Assembly (NCBI GenBank): GCA_019120335.1
Contig: DWVH01000025.1
Coordinates: forward strand, 1-64,000
Length of the DNA stretch: 64,000 nucleotides
Origin: Candidatus Enterococcus stercoripullorum
Lineage (GTDB): Bacteria; Bacillota; Bacilli; Lactobacillales; Enterococcaceae
Reading direction: 5' to 3'
In this document: positions 1-8,204 of the stretch, in pieces
Position numbering within the stretch: the stretch's first letter is position 1
Layout: every line of letters begins with the position of its first letter
Notes under the pieces: model-generated
The model's database searches: none
Seen by the model: the letters and a program-made list of their open reading frames with translations, nothing else
What the model was told of the DNA's origin: nothing
Made by a program: the position numbers and the translations under genes

Positions 1-308
1 ACACGGGCTAACTGAAGGGCCCCACTACACATCACACAAGGCTCTAAAGTCACAAATAATTGACTCTTTTCTAAACGCCAACTACCGACCTTTTCACAAG
101 CCTCTTGAATGGCAAACATTTCTGCATGGGCTGCGGCTTGTTGCTGCGTTTCTCTTTGATTATGTCCGCGACCTATGATTTCACCTTGATAAACCACGAC
201 CGCTCCGATGGGAACTTCTGCCATTTGTTCCGCCTTTTTCGCTTCTTTGATGGCTTCTTTCATGAAATACTCTTTTTGTTCTTGGGTCAGACTGCTCCTT
301 TTTTTCAT
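1..308 (-). CDS. tadA: tRNA-specific adenosine deaminase TadA (partial, C-terminus beyond window)
   Basis: TadA converts adenosine to inosine at the wobble position of tRNA-Arg(ACG). Translating the minus strand from the ATG at 308 gives about 102 residues with the deaminase zinc signatures HAEM (one His ligand and the proton-shuttling Glu) and PCVMCSGA (two Cys ligands). The frame is open to the window edge, so the last third or so of the usual 150-170 residues is missing. The start is preceded by AGGATGAG. Family assignment is firm from the motifs; the tRNA-specific subtype is inferred from the spacing and length of the visible part. Confidence 0.9.
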   Translation of the reverse strand, partial: MKKRSSLTQEQKEYFMKEAIKEAKKAEQMAEVPIGAVVVYQGEIIGRGHNQRETQQQAAAHAEMFAIQEACEKVGSWRLEKSQLFVTLEPCVMCSGALQLAR

Positions 309-333
309 TTTCTCATCCTAACTTCTTATTAAG

Positions 334-364
334 AATAGTCCCAAGAGCAATTCTTGAGACTATC
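334..364 (-). terminator. Hairpin downstream of the small membrane protein gene
   Basis: AATAGTCCCAAGA (334-346) pairs with TCTTGAGACTATC (352-364) with one mismatch. It lies just past the stop of the leftward gene ending at 369 and before tadA. There is no clean T-run, so it may be a weak terminator or a processing hairpin. Confidence 0.4.
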
Positions 365-368
365 TGTA

Positions 369-713
369 CTAATATTTGATTTTGATTTGTTTAATGACTG
401 AACCAACTTTATCTTTGGCTTGGCTAGTCGCATTTTTAACTGATTCGCCATAAGTAGATAACTGTTCTTGACCTTCACCGATTTTTTTACCGATGTTGAT
501 TAATGATTCAATATCTTTATCACTTAGACGGTCCACCATATCGCCAACAAAAGAATTGCCATTTAACTTATCGTCCACAAATTTTTTAACTTTTTTGCGG
601 TTTTGAACTTTTTTAACCTTTGTGATAATTTTATCGGCCACAATCGCTGAAGTAATCACCCCAGCTACTAAGGTGGTACTGACACCTAAGGCAATTTTTG
701 TAGATGTTTTCAT
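369..713 (-). CDS. Small membrane-anchored protein, YtxH-like
   Basis: The protein has about 114 residues. A hydrophobic N-terminal segment (about residues 6-28, with the run GVSTTLVAGVITSAIVA) is followed by a highly charged Lys/Asp-rich tail that looks helical. This is the architecture of YtxH-type general-stress proteins, but similarity is only in layout and no catalytic motif is visible. The ATG at 713 was chosen because GGAG at 722-725 sits 8 nt upstream; the GTG at 722 and ATG at 719 would overlap or crowd that site. It is a single gene with a downstream hairpin. Function is unknown. Confidence 0.7.
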   Translation of the reverse strand: MKTSTKIALGVSTTLVAGVITSAIVADKIITKVKKVQNRKKVKKFVDDKLNGNSFVGDMVDRLSDKDIESLINIGKKIGEGQEQLSTYGESVKNATSQAKDKVGSVIKQIKIKY

Positions 714-813
714 AACCATCACTCCAATTCTTCTTTTGACCTTATTTTAACACATTTAGAAAACATTTTCATCGATTATACAACGATTTGAGACAAATTC
801 TTAGAGTTGTCTT

Positions 814-1524
814 TTAGTTGTCGCGATTGTTATTTCCAAAAAGAATAAATAAACGTAATAATTGAAGTAAGGTACTCACTGCAGCAGCCACATAAGTTAA
901 AGCAGCGGCGGTTAAGACTTTTTTCACCATAGGCAATTCATCTTCAGCCAGTAAGCCACCTTCACTTAAAATTTGAATGGCTCTTCTTGAAGCATCAAAT
1001 TCGACAGGCAACGTGACTAATTGGAAAATAAAGACTAACGCAAATGCAATTAAGCCCAAGTTAATCAAAAATTGCCCACGTAATAAAACCCCGATTAAAA
1101 TCAATGGGATAGACAAAGTCGAACCAATATTGACAATCGGCACAATACCTGCTCGCAAACGCAATGGAAAATAGTTTTTCGCATCTTGTACGGCATGACC
1201 ACATTCATGGGCAGCCACGCCAATTGCCGCAACAGAAGTCGATTGCGCTGTAGCTTGGGATAAACTCAACATCTTAGTTTGGGCGTTATAATTATCGGTC
1301 AAATCGCCCGCAATCCCTTGAACACCCACATTATGAATACCTTGACTTTGTAAGATATACTGAGCAGCTTGCGTCCCGGTGACCCCTTTTTTACTCAAAA
1401 CTTCATCATATTTACGGTAAGTACTATTCACATAAGCCGAAGCCGCCATGGATAGCATAATTCCGATAATCACTAAAATATAGGTGGGATCAAAGAAAAA
1501 CCCCATCGGATACATTCCATACAT
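814..1524 (-). CDS. Membrane zinc metallopeptidase, YugP family
   Basis: This is a YugP-type neutral zinc peptidase of the cytoplasmic membrane, about 236 residues, the usual family size. An N-terminal membrane segment (about residues 12-32) is followed by a soluble part with the zinc motif HECGH near residue 107, then two or three further hydrophobic segments (PIVNIGSTLSIPLILIGVLL and the following stretch, and one near the C-terminus). The start at 1524 is favoured because GAGGTG lies 6 nt upstream; a GTG three codons earlier overlaps that site. Substrates of the family are not defined. It is transcribed alone, between two unrelated small genes. Confidence 0.85.
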   Translation of the reverse strand: MYGMYPMGFFFDPTYILVIIGIMLSMAASAYVNSTYRKYDEVLSKKGVTGTQAAQYILQSQGIHNVGVQGIAGDLTDNYNAQTKMLSLSQATAQSTSVAAIGVAAHECGHAVQDAKNYFPLRLRAGIVPIVNIGSTLSIPLILIGVLLRGQFLINLGLIAFALVFIFQLVTLPVEFDASRRAIQILSEGGLLAEDELPMVKKVLTAAALTYVAAAVSTLLQLLRLFILFGNNNRDN

Positions 1525-1600
1525 TCCTTTCACCTCGTATCAATTTTCAAGAATAGTTTACCAAAAAAGTATGAAAAATTTGTAAACAGCTTTTGAAAGA

Positions 1601-1933
1601 TTATAGTTTCTTCACAAATTCTGATTTTAATTTCATCGCACCAAAGCCATCAACTTTGCAGTCAATGTTATGATCGCCTTCTACTAAGCGAATGTTTTTG
1701 ACCTTAGTTCCTTGTTTAATCGCACCACTTGCTCCTTTAACTTTTAAATCCTTAATTACAGTGACTGTATCGCCATCTTGTAATTGATTGCCATTTGCAT
1801 CAAGGACGACTAAGCCTTCTTCTTGGACTTGTTCTTCTGATGACCATTCATGACCGCATTCAGGGCAAATCAACAACCCACGATCCTCATAAGTATATTC
1901 TGATTGACACATTGGACATTTTGGTAAAGACAT
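1601..1933 (-). CDS. PhnA/YjdM family zinc-ribbon protein
   Basis: The 110-residue protein has an N-terminal zinc ribbon (CPMC near residue 6 and CPEC near 23) followed by the small beta-barrel PhnA domain (about residues 40-110, [23 protein letters not shown]). Despite the historical name, homologues are not required for phosphonate use, so the true role is uncertain. The ATG at 1933 follows AGGAGG with ideal spacing, and a clear promoter lies at 1977-2005. It is a monocistronic unit. Confidence 0.88.
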   Translation of the reverse strand: MSLPKCPMCQSEYTYEDRGLLICPECGHEWSSEEQVQEEGLVVLDANGNQLQDGDTVTVIKDLKVKGASGAIKQGTKVKNIRLVEGDHNIDCKVDGFGAMKLKSEFVKKL

Positions 1934-1976
1934 AAATTCCTCCTAAAGTTGTTTTATTTTATTTTTCCTAATTTCT

Positions 1977-2005
1977 AATATACTTGAAAACAGGGTGTCT
2001 TGCAA
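1977..2005 (-). promoter_or_regulatory. Sigma-A promoter for the PhnA-family gene
   Basis: On the minus strand TTGCAA (2005-2000) and TATATT (1982-1977) are separated by 17 nt, about 45 nt upstream of the start codon. Confidence 0.6.
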
Positions 2006-2079
2006 AGAAAATTTATTTCCGACTTAAATTCTTTGTATTATCTAATCTACCTATCTATAACCCTGTTGGTAACTGATGT

Positions 2080-2118
2080 AAAAAAGAAGGTCAAGTAGCG
2101 ACTTTTTCTACTTGACCT
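2080..2118 (-). terminator. Rho-independent terminator of dapA-dapB-dapH
   Basis: An 11-bp perfect stem (AGGTCAAGTAG at 2088-2098 with CTACTTGACCT at 2108-2118) is followed on the minus strand by TCTTTTTT, 9 nt after the dapH stop. Confidence 0.85.
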
Positions 2119-2126
2119 CAATCACT

Positions 2127-2840
2127 TTATTTACGTAAATCATCTAGGAATTCCGTTTTGCTAATCGTTTTTTCGTCTTTCATTTTGATGATTTTGGCAG
2201 GACTCCCCGCAACTACCGCACCAGCTGGCACATCTTCAGTTACGACAGCACCCGCAGCAACCACTGCACCTTCACCAATGCGCACACCTTCTAGTACAAC
2301 TGCATTGGCGCCGACTAACACATTGTCTTCCACAATCACTGGACTTGCTGAAGGTGGTTCTAAGACGCCGGCCAACACAGCACCCGCACCGATATGGGCA
2401 CGTTTGCCTACTGTCGCGCGGGCACCTAAAATGGCTCCCATATCAATCATGGTCTCTTCGCCTACTACGGCACCAATATTAATCACGGCGCCCATCATGA
2501 CGACAGCATTTTTTCCGATAACAGCTTGGTCACGGATAAACGCACCTGGTTCAATTCGAGCGTCCACTTTGGTTAAGTCTAATAGTGGGACTGCAGAATT
2601 GCGGCGGTCATTTTCTAAATAAGAATCCGTAATCTTATCTTGATGCGCATCTAAAAAGGCGGCTACTTTTGCTGCATCGCCAATCACAAAATGAAAATTC
2701 CCTTCACCAAAAATTTTCACTTCATCACTCGTTACACCAGATAAATCACCTTGAACATAGGCTTTGACTGGCGTTTGTTTCGTTGCATCCTTAATATATT
2801 TTGCTAACATATATGGATCGGTAAATTGTAATTCTGACAT
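2127..2840 (-). CDS. dapH: 2,3,4,5-tetrahydropyridine-2,6-dicarboxylate N-acetyltransferase
   Basis: DapH acetylates tetrahydrodipicolinate with acetyl-CoA, committing the lysine pathway to the N-acetyl branch. At 237 residues it matches the family. The N-terminal domain (about 1-90) contains the characteristic [14 protein letters not shown] segment. It is followed by left-handed beta-helix hexapeptide repeats (about 90-215; for example [32 protein letters not shown]). It is last in the leftward dapA-dapB-dapH operon, 19 nt after dapB, with AGGTGG before the ATG and a strong terminator behind. The partner deacetylase is encoded by the divergent operon at 4787. Confidence 0.95.
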   Translation of the reverse strand: MSELQFTDPYMLAKYIKDATKQTPVKAYVQGDLSGVTSDEVKIFGEGNFHFVIGDAAKVAAFLDAHQDKITDSYLENDRRNSAVPLLDLTKVDARIEPGAFIRDQAVIGKNAVVMMGAVINIGAVVGEETMIDMGAILGARATVGKRAHIGAGAVLAGVLEPPSASPVIVEDNVLVGANAVVLEGVRIGEGAVVAAGAVVTEDVPAGAVVAGSPAKIIKMKDEKTISKTEFLDDLRK

Positions 2841-2859
2841 TTTCCACCTCGATAAATTC

Positions 2860-3618
2860 TTAATTTTGATTCACTAAATCAGCCATATTATATTTGCCAC
2901 TTGGCTGTTTGGCAAGAAATTCGCCTGCTTCAAGTGCACCTTTGGCAAAAATATTGCGCGATAAAGCGGTATGTTTAAATTCTAAAATCTCATCTTCACC
3001 CGCATAAATCACGATATGCTCACCAGGAAGCGTACCTCCGCGAACCACTGAAATCCCTAATTCACTCGTTTGGCGTGCTTCATCTTTTGGCGTGCGGTCA
3101 TAGATATATTCTTTTTTCTCCTGACAAACTTCATTGATGCTATCTGCCAATAATAAAGCCGTTCCACTCGGTGCATCTTTTTTCTGATTATGATGTTTTT
3201 CAATCATTTCAATATCATAATCTTTTTCTAAAATTGGTGTCACTGCTTGCAAGGCCTTAATCAAGACATTAATCCCTAAAGACATGTTCGCCGACTGAAA
3301 AATCGCAATCTCTTCACTTGCTTGGTCAATTAATGCTTGAATATCTGGCGTTAATCCTGTAGTAGCGACAACAACTGGCAAGTGTAACGCTTTGGCATCA
3401 TTAACTAACTGCGCCACAGCTGAAAAGTGTGAAAAATCAATCACGACATCCGCTGTTTCTTGGACTTGTGCTAATTGCGCATAAACTGGAAAATCACTAG
3501 GTAAATCCGTATTTTGATCAATGCCAGCTACGACCGTCATTTCTTCTTTAGCAGCAATCATAGACTGTAAGACTTTCCCCATCTTACCATGACAACCACT
3601 TAAAATAATTTTTAGCAT
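2860..3618 (-). CDS. dapB: 4-hydroxy-tetrahydrodipicolinate reductase
   Basis: DapB reduces the DapA product to tetrahydrodipicolinate with NAD(P)H. The 252-residue protein opens with a Rossmann-type nucleotide-binding motif (SGCHGKMG, residues 7-14). The substrate-site segment [15 protein letters not shown] (about 140-155) carries the conserved His-His and Lys residues. It sits between dapA and dapH with 30- and 19-nt gaps, so co-transcription is expected. Confidence 0.95.
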   Translation of the reverse strand: MLKIILSGCHGKMGKVLQSMIAAKEEMTVVAGIDQNTDLPSDFPVYAQLAQVQETADVVIDFSHFSAVAQLVNDAKALHLPVVVATTGLTPDIQALIDQASEEIAIFQSANMSLGINVLIKALQAVTPILEKDYDIEMIEKHHNQKKDAPSGTALLLADSINEVCQEKKEYIYDRTPKDEARQTSELGISVVRGGTLPGEHIVIYAGEDEILEFKHTALSRNIFAKGALEAGEFLAKQPSGKYNMADLVNQN

Positions 3619-3648
3619 GTTTTCACCCTTTCTAACGCGATTGATGAG

Positions 3649-4530
3649 TTATAACAAACCATAATTTTTCATTTCTTTGGCTAATAATTCGACCGTTTTT
3701 TCTTCTGGTTGGTCTAGTGGTAAGCGATAATAGGTATCATAGCCTTTAAGCATACCGACTGCTTTTTTAATCGGCACTGGATTAACCTCGCTAAAAATCG
3801 CATCAATTAATGGTTTTTGTGCCAATTGTACGGCTAAGGCTTCTTTTGTTTGACCTTCTAAATAATCATGCACCATTTGCGAAGTTTGTTTTGGTGCAAT
3901 ATTCCCAATAGTAGAAATCACACCTGAACCACCTACAGATAACAATGGGAGTACTTGGTCATCATTTCCTGAATAAAGTGCAAAGTCCTCATCGACCAGA
4001 CGCGCAATCTCCACAATCTGTGAAATATCGCCACTTGCTTCTTTAATACCGACGACATTAGGAATTTCTTTTAACTCTTTGACAATTGCCGGTGTTAAAT
4101 TCATCCCTGTTCGTGAAGCCACTGAGTATAAAATAACTGGTAAATCAACGCTTGCACAAATTGCTTGATAGTGTTTGATAATGCTTTTCTTCGTTGCTTT
4201 ATTATAGTATGGTGTCACGACCAATAATGCATCGGCCCCCACTCTTTGGGCTGCTTGCGATAATTCAATCCCGTGTTGGGTATTATTGGAACCTGTCCCA
4301 CCAATTACTGGGATACGGCCATTTACTTGTTTGACCACTGCCTCAATCACGGCGATATGTTCTTGATCGTCTAAAGTTGAAGCTTCTCCTGTTGTCCCAC
4401 ACGCGATAATGGCGTCGGCTCCTTGTTGTACATGCCATTCAGCTAGCTCTTTTAACTTATCGAAATCCACCGTTCCATCTGCTAACATTGGGGTAATCAG
4501 CGCGATTCCTGCACCTGTAAAAATTGCCAC
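3649..4530 (-). CDS. dapA: 4-hydroxy-tetrahydrodipicolinate synthase
   Basis: DapA condenses aspartate semialdehyde with pyruvate, the first step specific to lysine/DAP synthesis. The 293-residue TIM-barrel protein shows GTTGEASTL (about 44-52), YYNKATKKS (about 108-116), the Tyr-containing PVILYSVASRTG (about 130-141) and the Schiff-base lysine in NVVGIKEASGD (about 157-167). The start is GTG at 4530 behind AAGGAAG. It is the first gene of the leftward operon with a good promoter at 4632-4661. The aspartate-semialdehyde supplier asd lies 11 kb away. Confidence 0.95.
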   Translation of the reverse strand: MAIFTGAGIALITPMLADGTVDFDKLKELAEWHVQQGADAIIACGTTGEASTLDDQEHIAVIEAVVKQVNGRIPVIGGTGSNNTQHGIELSQAAQRVGADALLVVTPYYNKATKKSIIKHYQAICASVDLPVILYSVASRTGMNLTPAIVKELKEIPNVVGIKEASGDISQIVEIARLVDEDFALYSGNDDQVLPLLSVGGSGVISTIGNIAPKQTSQMVHDYLEGQTKEALAVQLAQKPLIDAIFSEVNPVPIKKAVGMLKGYDTYYRLPLDQPEEKTVELLAKEMKNYGLL

Positions 4531-4631
4531 TTTTTGACACTTCCTTTCAAATTTATCATTAATTGTTCATTTTCATTAGTTTTCAGACAATAAAATGAAA
4601 AAATACTAACAAAACAATATGAATTGCTCTA

Positions 4632-4661
4632 ATTATATTATATAATGTAAATACTTAGCAA
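4632..4661 (-). promoter_or_regulatory. Promoter of the dapA operon
   Basis: On the minus strand TTGCTA (4661-4656) and a consensus TATAAT (4637-4632) are 18 nt apart. The resulting leader is about 95 nt. I saw no lysine-riboswitch-sized structure in it. Confidence 0.6.
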
Positions 4662-4712
4662 GGAATATTCACTAATTTCTGCAAAAAATTTTTCAAAAAA
4701 TAAGCAGGTTAG

Positions 4713-4741
4713 TTGCATCCAATCTTAATAATTAATATGCT
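4713..4741 (+). promoter_or_regulatory. Promoter of the dapL-lysA-dapF operon
   Basis: TTGCAT (4713-4718) and TATGCT (4736-4741) are separated by 17 nt. The predicted leader of about 40 nt is too short for a riboswitch. The divergent dapA promoter is only about 50 bp away, so one regulator could act on both. Confidence 0.55.
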
Positions 4742-4786
4742 AATGAATATATCACAAGAAAAATTCCTAAGGAGGTTTGCATAAAA

Positions 4787-5941
4787 ATGTTGATTTCTCA
4801 AGACGTAGCGCAACTCAAAGACCTCGTGACAAAACATCGACGCGCGCTTCATCAAATTCCTGAATTAGGCTTATCCGAATATAAAACAAAAGAATATTTA
4901 TACAATTTTTTGCAACAGCTACCCAATATTGAAATCCATGAAATATTAGACACCGGGTTAGTCGCAATCTTTAAAGGTACCAAAGAAGGCAAGACATTAG
5001 GCTTTCGTACTGATATCGATGCTTTACCGATTACTGAAAATACTGGTTTAGCCTTTCAAAGCACGCATCCTGGAAAAATGCATGCTTGTGGACATGATGG
5101 ACATATGGCTACCATGCTAGGCTTTGCACAATATCTTGCAACACATCCGCAAGAAATTATCGGTACCATCGTCTTAGTCTTTCAACCAGCTGAAGAAGGT
5201 CCTGGCGGTGCCCAACTTTTAATTGATGCGGGACTATTTGAAAAATACGGTATTGAACAAATGATTGGCTTACATGTCTTTCCAGAATTTGACGAAGGAA
5301 TCATCGCCTGTCGTAAAGGACCAATGATGGCAAGAAATGGCGAGGTCTACATCACAATCAAAGGCAAGAGTGCTCACGGGGCGCAACCACAAATTGGGGC
5401 TGATGCGATTGTTGCTACTAGCGCGGTGATTTCAGGCCTACATACAATTATTTCACGCAATCTTTCGCCAATGGATTCAGCCGTTCTTACTTTTGGTAAG
5501 ATTACCGGTGGCGATGCGATGAATATTATTGCCCAAGAAGTCAAAATTGAAGGTACGATGCGCGCATTTAGCGATGAAGTTTATGAAACGATGACCCGTC
5601 GTATTGAAGAAATTGCGCAAAACATCGCCAAAGGATATGGTTGTGAAGCTGAAGTAAGCTTTAATCATATGTATCGCGTGGTCGATAATGATGCGCAAAT
5701 GGTCGCAGCCTTAGAAAAAATTGTTGGGGATAGCTATGTAACGACCCCACCTTATATGCTCGCTGAAGACTTCTCAATGTACCAGCAAAAGGTACCAAGT
5801 CTCTTTTTCTTCGTAGGCATTCGTAATGAAGCATTAGGCTATACACATCCTTTACACAGCGATCAACTACAATTTAATGAAGAATATCTACTCGGCGGCG
5901 TGGAATGTTACCGTCAATTAATGAAAGAATTAAATCAATAA
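4787..5941 (+). CDS. dapL: N-acetyldiaminopimelate deacetylase (M20 family)
   Basis: This M20 metallopeptidase-fold amidohydrolase (384 residues) removes the acetyl group from N-acetyl-LL-diaminopimelate, completing the branch that DapH opens. Metal-binding signatures visible are MHACGHDGHMATMLG (about 97-111), QPAEEGPGGAQ (about 130-140) and HSDQLQFNEE near the C-terminus. M20 proteins include hippurate and amino-acid hydrolases; the assignment here rests on position, directly divergent from dapA-dapB-dapH and upstream of lysA and dapF. AAGGAGG precedes the ATG by a slightly long 11 nt. The aminotransferase of this branch (PatA type) is not in the window. Confidence 0.9.
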   Translation: MLISQDVAQLKDLVTKHRRALHQIPELGLSEYKTKEYLYNFLQQLPNIEIHEILDTGLVAIFKGTKEGKTLGFRTDIDALPITENTGLAFQSTHPGKMHACGHDGHMATMLGFAQYLATHPQEIIGTIVLVFQPAEEGPGGAQLLIDAGLFEKYGIEQMIGLHVFPEFDEGIIACRKGPMMARNGEVYITIKGKSAHGAQPQIGADAIVATSAVISGLHTIISRNLSPMDSAVLTFGKITGGDAMNIIAQEVKIEGTMRAFSDEVYETMTRRIEEIAQNIAKGYGCEAEVSFNHMYRVVDNDAQMVAALEKIVGDSYVTTPPYMLAEDFSMYQQKVPSLFFFVGIRNEALGYTHPLHSDQLQFNEEYLLGGVECYRQLMKELNQ

Positions 5942-5952
5942 GGAGTCCTGCA

Positions 5953-7248
5953 ATGAATTTTGAAGTAAAAAATCATCATTTATATTTTGATGGGTGTGAC
6001 ACAGTTGCATTAGCCCAAAAATATGGCACCCCACTCTATGTCTTTTCAGAAAACGCGATTGTCGCAGAATGTAATCAGTTAAAAGCTGCCTTTACCAATC
6101 GCTATCCAAATACGCGTGTGGCCTACGCTTCAAAGGCTTTTTCTACACTTGCAATGTATAAAATCATGGCTCGTGAAGGTTTTTGTATCGATGTGGTCAG
6201 TGGTGGGGAACTATATACCGCCATCCAAGCTGATTTTCCAGCCGAACATATCGAGTTTAATGGCAATAATAAATCTGATGAGGAATTAAGTCTGGCTTTA
6301 GATTATGGTGTAGGGCGCATTATAGTTGATGGGTTACAAGAAATTGAACGCATCCAAAAACTTGCGAGTGAAAAACAAACCACAGCCAAAGTCTTGTTTA
6401 GAATTACCCCTGAAGTGAATGTTAATACCCATAGCTATATTTCAACCGGTCAAAAAGATTCTAAATTTGGGATTCCGCTTGATGAAGAGATTTTATGGCC
6501 AACCATTCAAAAAGCCATTGATGCCAACAATATTGAATTTTATGGCTTCCATTTCCATGTAGGGAGTCAGTTAAAAGACAATAGCGCGCATCTAGCTGCA
6601 GCGAAAATTGCCTTAGATTTAGCCTTAGAAGTGCGAAAACGTCTAAACTATACGATTAAAGAATTGAATTACGGTGGTGGCTTTGGTGTGAAATACTTAC
6701 CAGATGAACTCCGCCAACCATACGAATACTTCCTAACACCTTTGATGGAATTAACGGAAAGCTTTTGTCGAAAACACGATTTCCCACGTCCAAATATCGT
6801 CATCGAGCCTGGTCGAAGCATTGTGGCCGAAGCTGGTATTAGCTTACACACAATTGGCGAAATTAAGACTTTACCAGGCATCCGTACTTATGCCGCAATT
6901 GATGGTGGGATGACTGACAACATTCGCCCAGGCTTATATGATGCGACTTATACCGGAGTCATTGCCAACAAAGCCGATGAAGAAAAAACTGAAAAAGTGA
7001 CCATCTCTGGGAAAGCCTGCGAAAGTACCGATATTTTGGTGAAAGACTTAGCCGTACCAAAAGTTGAAACGGGTGATATTTTCGCTACCTTTACAACGGG
7101 GGCTTATGGCTATTCCATGGCTAGCAACTATAATAAACTACCCATTCCAGCGGTCGTATTAGTGAAAGACGGGCAAGATGCCTTAATCGTCAAACGCCAA
7201 AGCTATGAACAAATGATCCAAAATGAATTGATTCCTGATTTTTTATAG
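5953..7248 (+). CDS. lysA: Diaminopimelate decarboxylase
   Basis: LysA decarboxylates meso-DAP to L-lysine using PLP. The 431-residue protein carries the PLP lysine in VAYASKAFST (about 55-64), the HFHVGSQ motif (about 200-206), the glycine-rich NYGGGFGVKY and EPGRSIV phosphate-binding segments, and the Cys-containing GKACESTD. The ATG at 5953 was chosen because AGGAG at 5941 sits just upstream; the open frame extends 16 codons further but into dapL. dapL ends 12 nt before, indicating one operon. Confidence 0.95.
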   Translation: MNFEVKNHHLYFDGCDTVALAQKYGTPLYVFSENAIVAECNQLKAAFTNRYPNTRVAYASKAFSTLAMYKIMAREGFCIDVVSGGELYTAIQADFPAEHIEFNGNNKSDEELSLALDYGVGRIIVDGLQEIERIQKLASEKQTTAKVLFRITPEVNVNTHSYISTGQKDSKFGIPLDEEILWPTIQKAIDANNIEFYGFHFHVGSQLKDNSAHLAAAKIALDLALEVRKRLNYTIKELNYGGGFGVKYLPDELRQPYEYFLTPLMELTESFCRKHDFPRPNIVIEPGRSIVAEAGISLHTIGEIKTLPGIRTYAAIDGGMTDNIRPGLYDATYTGVIANKADEEKTEKVTISGKACESTDILVKDLAVPKVETGDIFATFTTGAYGYSMASNYNKLPIPAVVLVKDGQDALIVKRQSYEQMIQNELIPDFL

Positions 7249-7262
7249 AAAGTGAGTGTAAA

Positions 7263-8096
7263 ATGATGCAAATTCCTTTTTACAAAATGCAAGGTACCGG
7301 CAACGACTTTATCATTATTAATAATATTGAATTAAAATTTCCTTATGAAACCTTAGTCAAATTAGCCAAACAAATCTGCCAACGTAAAATTTCTGTAGGT
7401 TCAGATGCCTTAATGGTAGTAGATACTCCTCAAAAAGGCGGCGATTTTCGCATGATTTTCTTCAACGCAGATGGTACCGAAGCTGAAATGTGTGGCAATG
7501 GTGCTCGATGTTTGGCGCGCTATGCTTTTGAAAACCAATTGGCAAATGAAGAAATGCAAATCGAAACAGTCGCGGGGATGGTTTATGCCAAACGTTTAGA
7601 CCGACGCAATTATCAAGTGCAATTAAATGATCCCGCCAATATCCAAGAAGCTTTGATGTTTAATGATTTCTTAGTAGATTATGTTGAATTGGGCGATCCT
7701 GGTATTCCGCATTTAGTTGTTCCTTATGAAAATTTAAGTTGCACCCCCTTAGCATCGATTCAAGCTTTGACCAAAAGTTTACGCTACTGGGAGTACCTGC
7801 CTAAAGGAGCCAATGTCAATTTTTATGAAGTATTAGACAATCAAGAAGTCGTGGTTCGAACCTTTGAGCGCGGTGTAGAAGATTTTACCCTAGCTTGTGG
7901 CACAGGTAGCGGCTCAACTGCCTATATCCTGGCACAAAAAGGTTTAGTCCAACCAGAAGAAGTCACTATTCATGTACTTGGTGGTATCTTAAAAGTCAAA
8001 GTCACACCAGATGGACTCTTCTTGATTGGGGATACCAATATTATTACCAAAGGAGAAATCATAGACGAAAATCTTGCGTCTACTCTCCAAGGTTGA
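7263..8096 (+). CDS. dapF: Diaminopimelate epimerase
   Basis: DapF interconverts LL- and meso-diaminopimelate by a two-cysteine mechanism. Both catalytic cysteines are present, in MCGNGARC (about 77-84) and LACGTGSGS (about 216-224), along with the N-terminal KMQGTGNDFI signature. The length of 277 residues is normal. A second in-frame ATG at 7266 is equally possible since the ribosome site (AAAGTGAG) is weak. It is the third gene of the rightward lysine operon, followed by a strong terminator. Confidence 0.95.
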   Translation: MMQIPFYKMQGTGNDFIIINNIELKFPYETLVKLAKQICQRKISVGSDALMVVDTPQKGGDFRMIFFNADGTEAEMCGNGARCLARYAFENQLANEEMQIETVAGMVYAKRLDRRNYQVQLNDPANIQEALMFNDFLVDYVELGDPGIPHLVVPYENLSCTPLASIQALTKSLRYWEYLPKGANVNFYEVLDNQEVVVRTFERGVEDFTLACGTGSGSTAYILAQKGLVQPEEVTIHVLGGILKVKVTPDGLFLIGDTNIITKGEIIDENLASTLQG

Positions 8097-8105
8097 TTCA
8101 AAATG

Positions 8106-8170
8106 AATAGCCGAGGTCACTAGCATTCTTAGATTCTCTAAAAAATTGCTAGCAATCTCGGCTATTTTTA
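8106..8170 (+). terminator. Terminator of dapL-lysA-dapF
   Basis: AATAGCCGAG (8106-8115) pairs with CTCGGCTATT (8157-8166), and an inner CTAGCA/TGCTAG stem (8120-8125 with 8147-8152) extends it. TTTTT follows. It lies between convergent genes and may also stop leftward transcription weakly. Confidence 0.85.
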
Positions 8171-8204
8171 ATGTCAAAAAATCAAATACGACTTTTTAGA
8201 CACT

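Noticed and set aside
4531-4786. Lysine riboswitch or ArgR box between the divergent lysine operons
   Set aside because: The leaders are about 40 and 95 nt, too short for an L box. GAATATTC near 4663 is only a half-length match to an ArgR box.
5905-5952. N-terminal extension of lysA
   Set aside because: The extra codons lie inside dapL; the AGGAG at 5941 and family alignment place the start at 5953.
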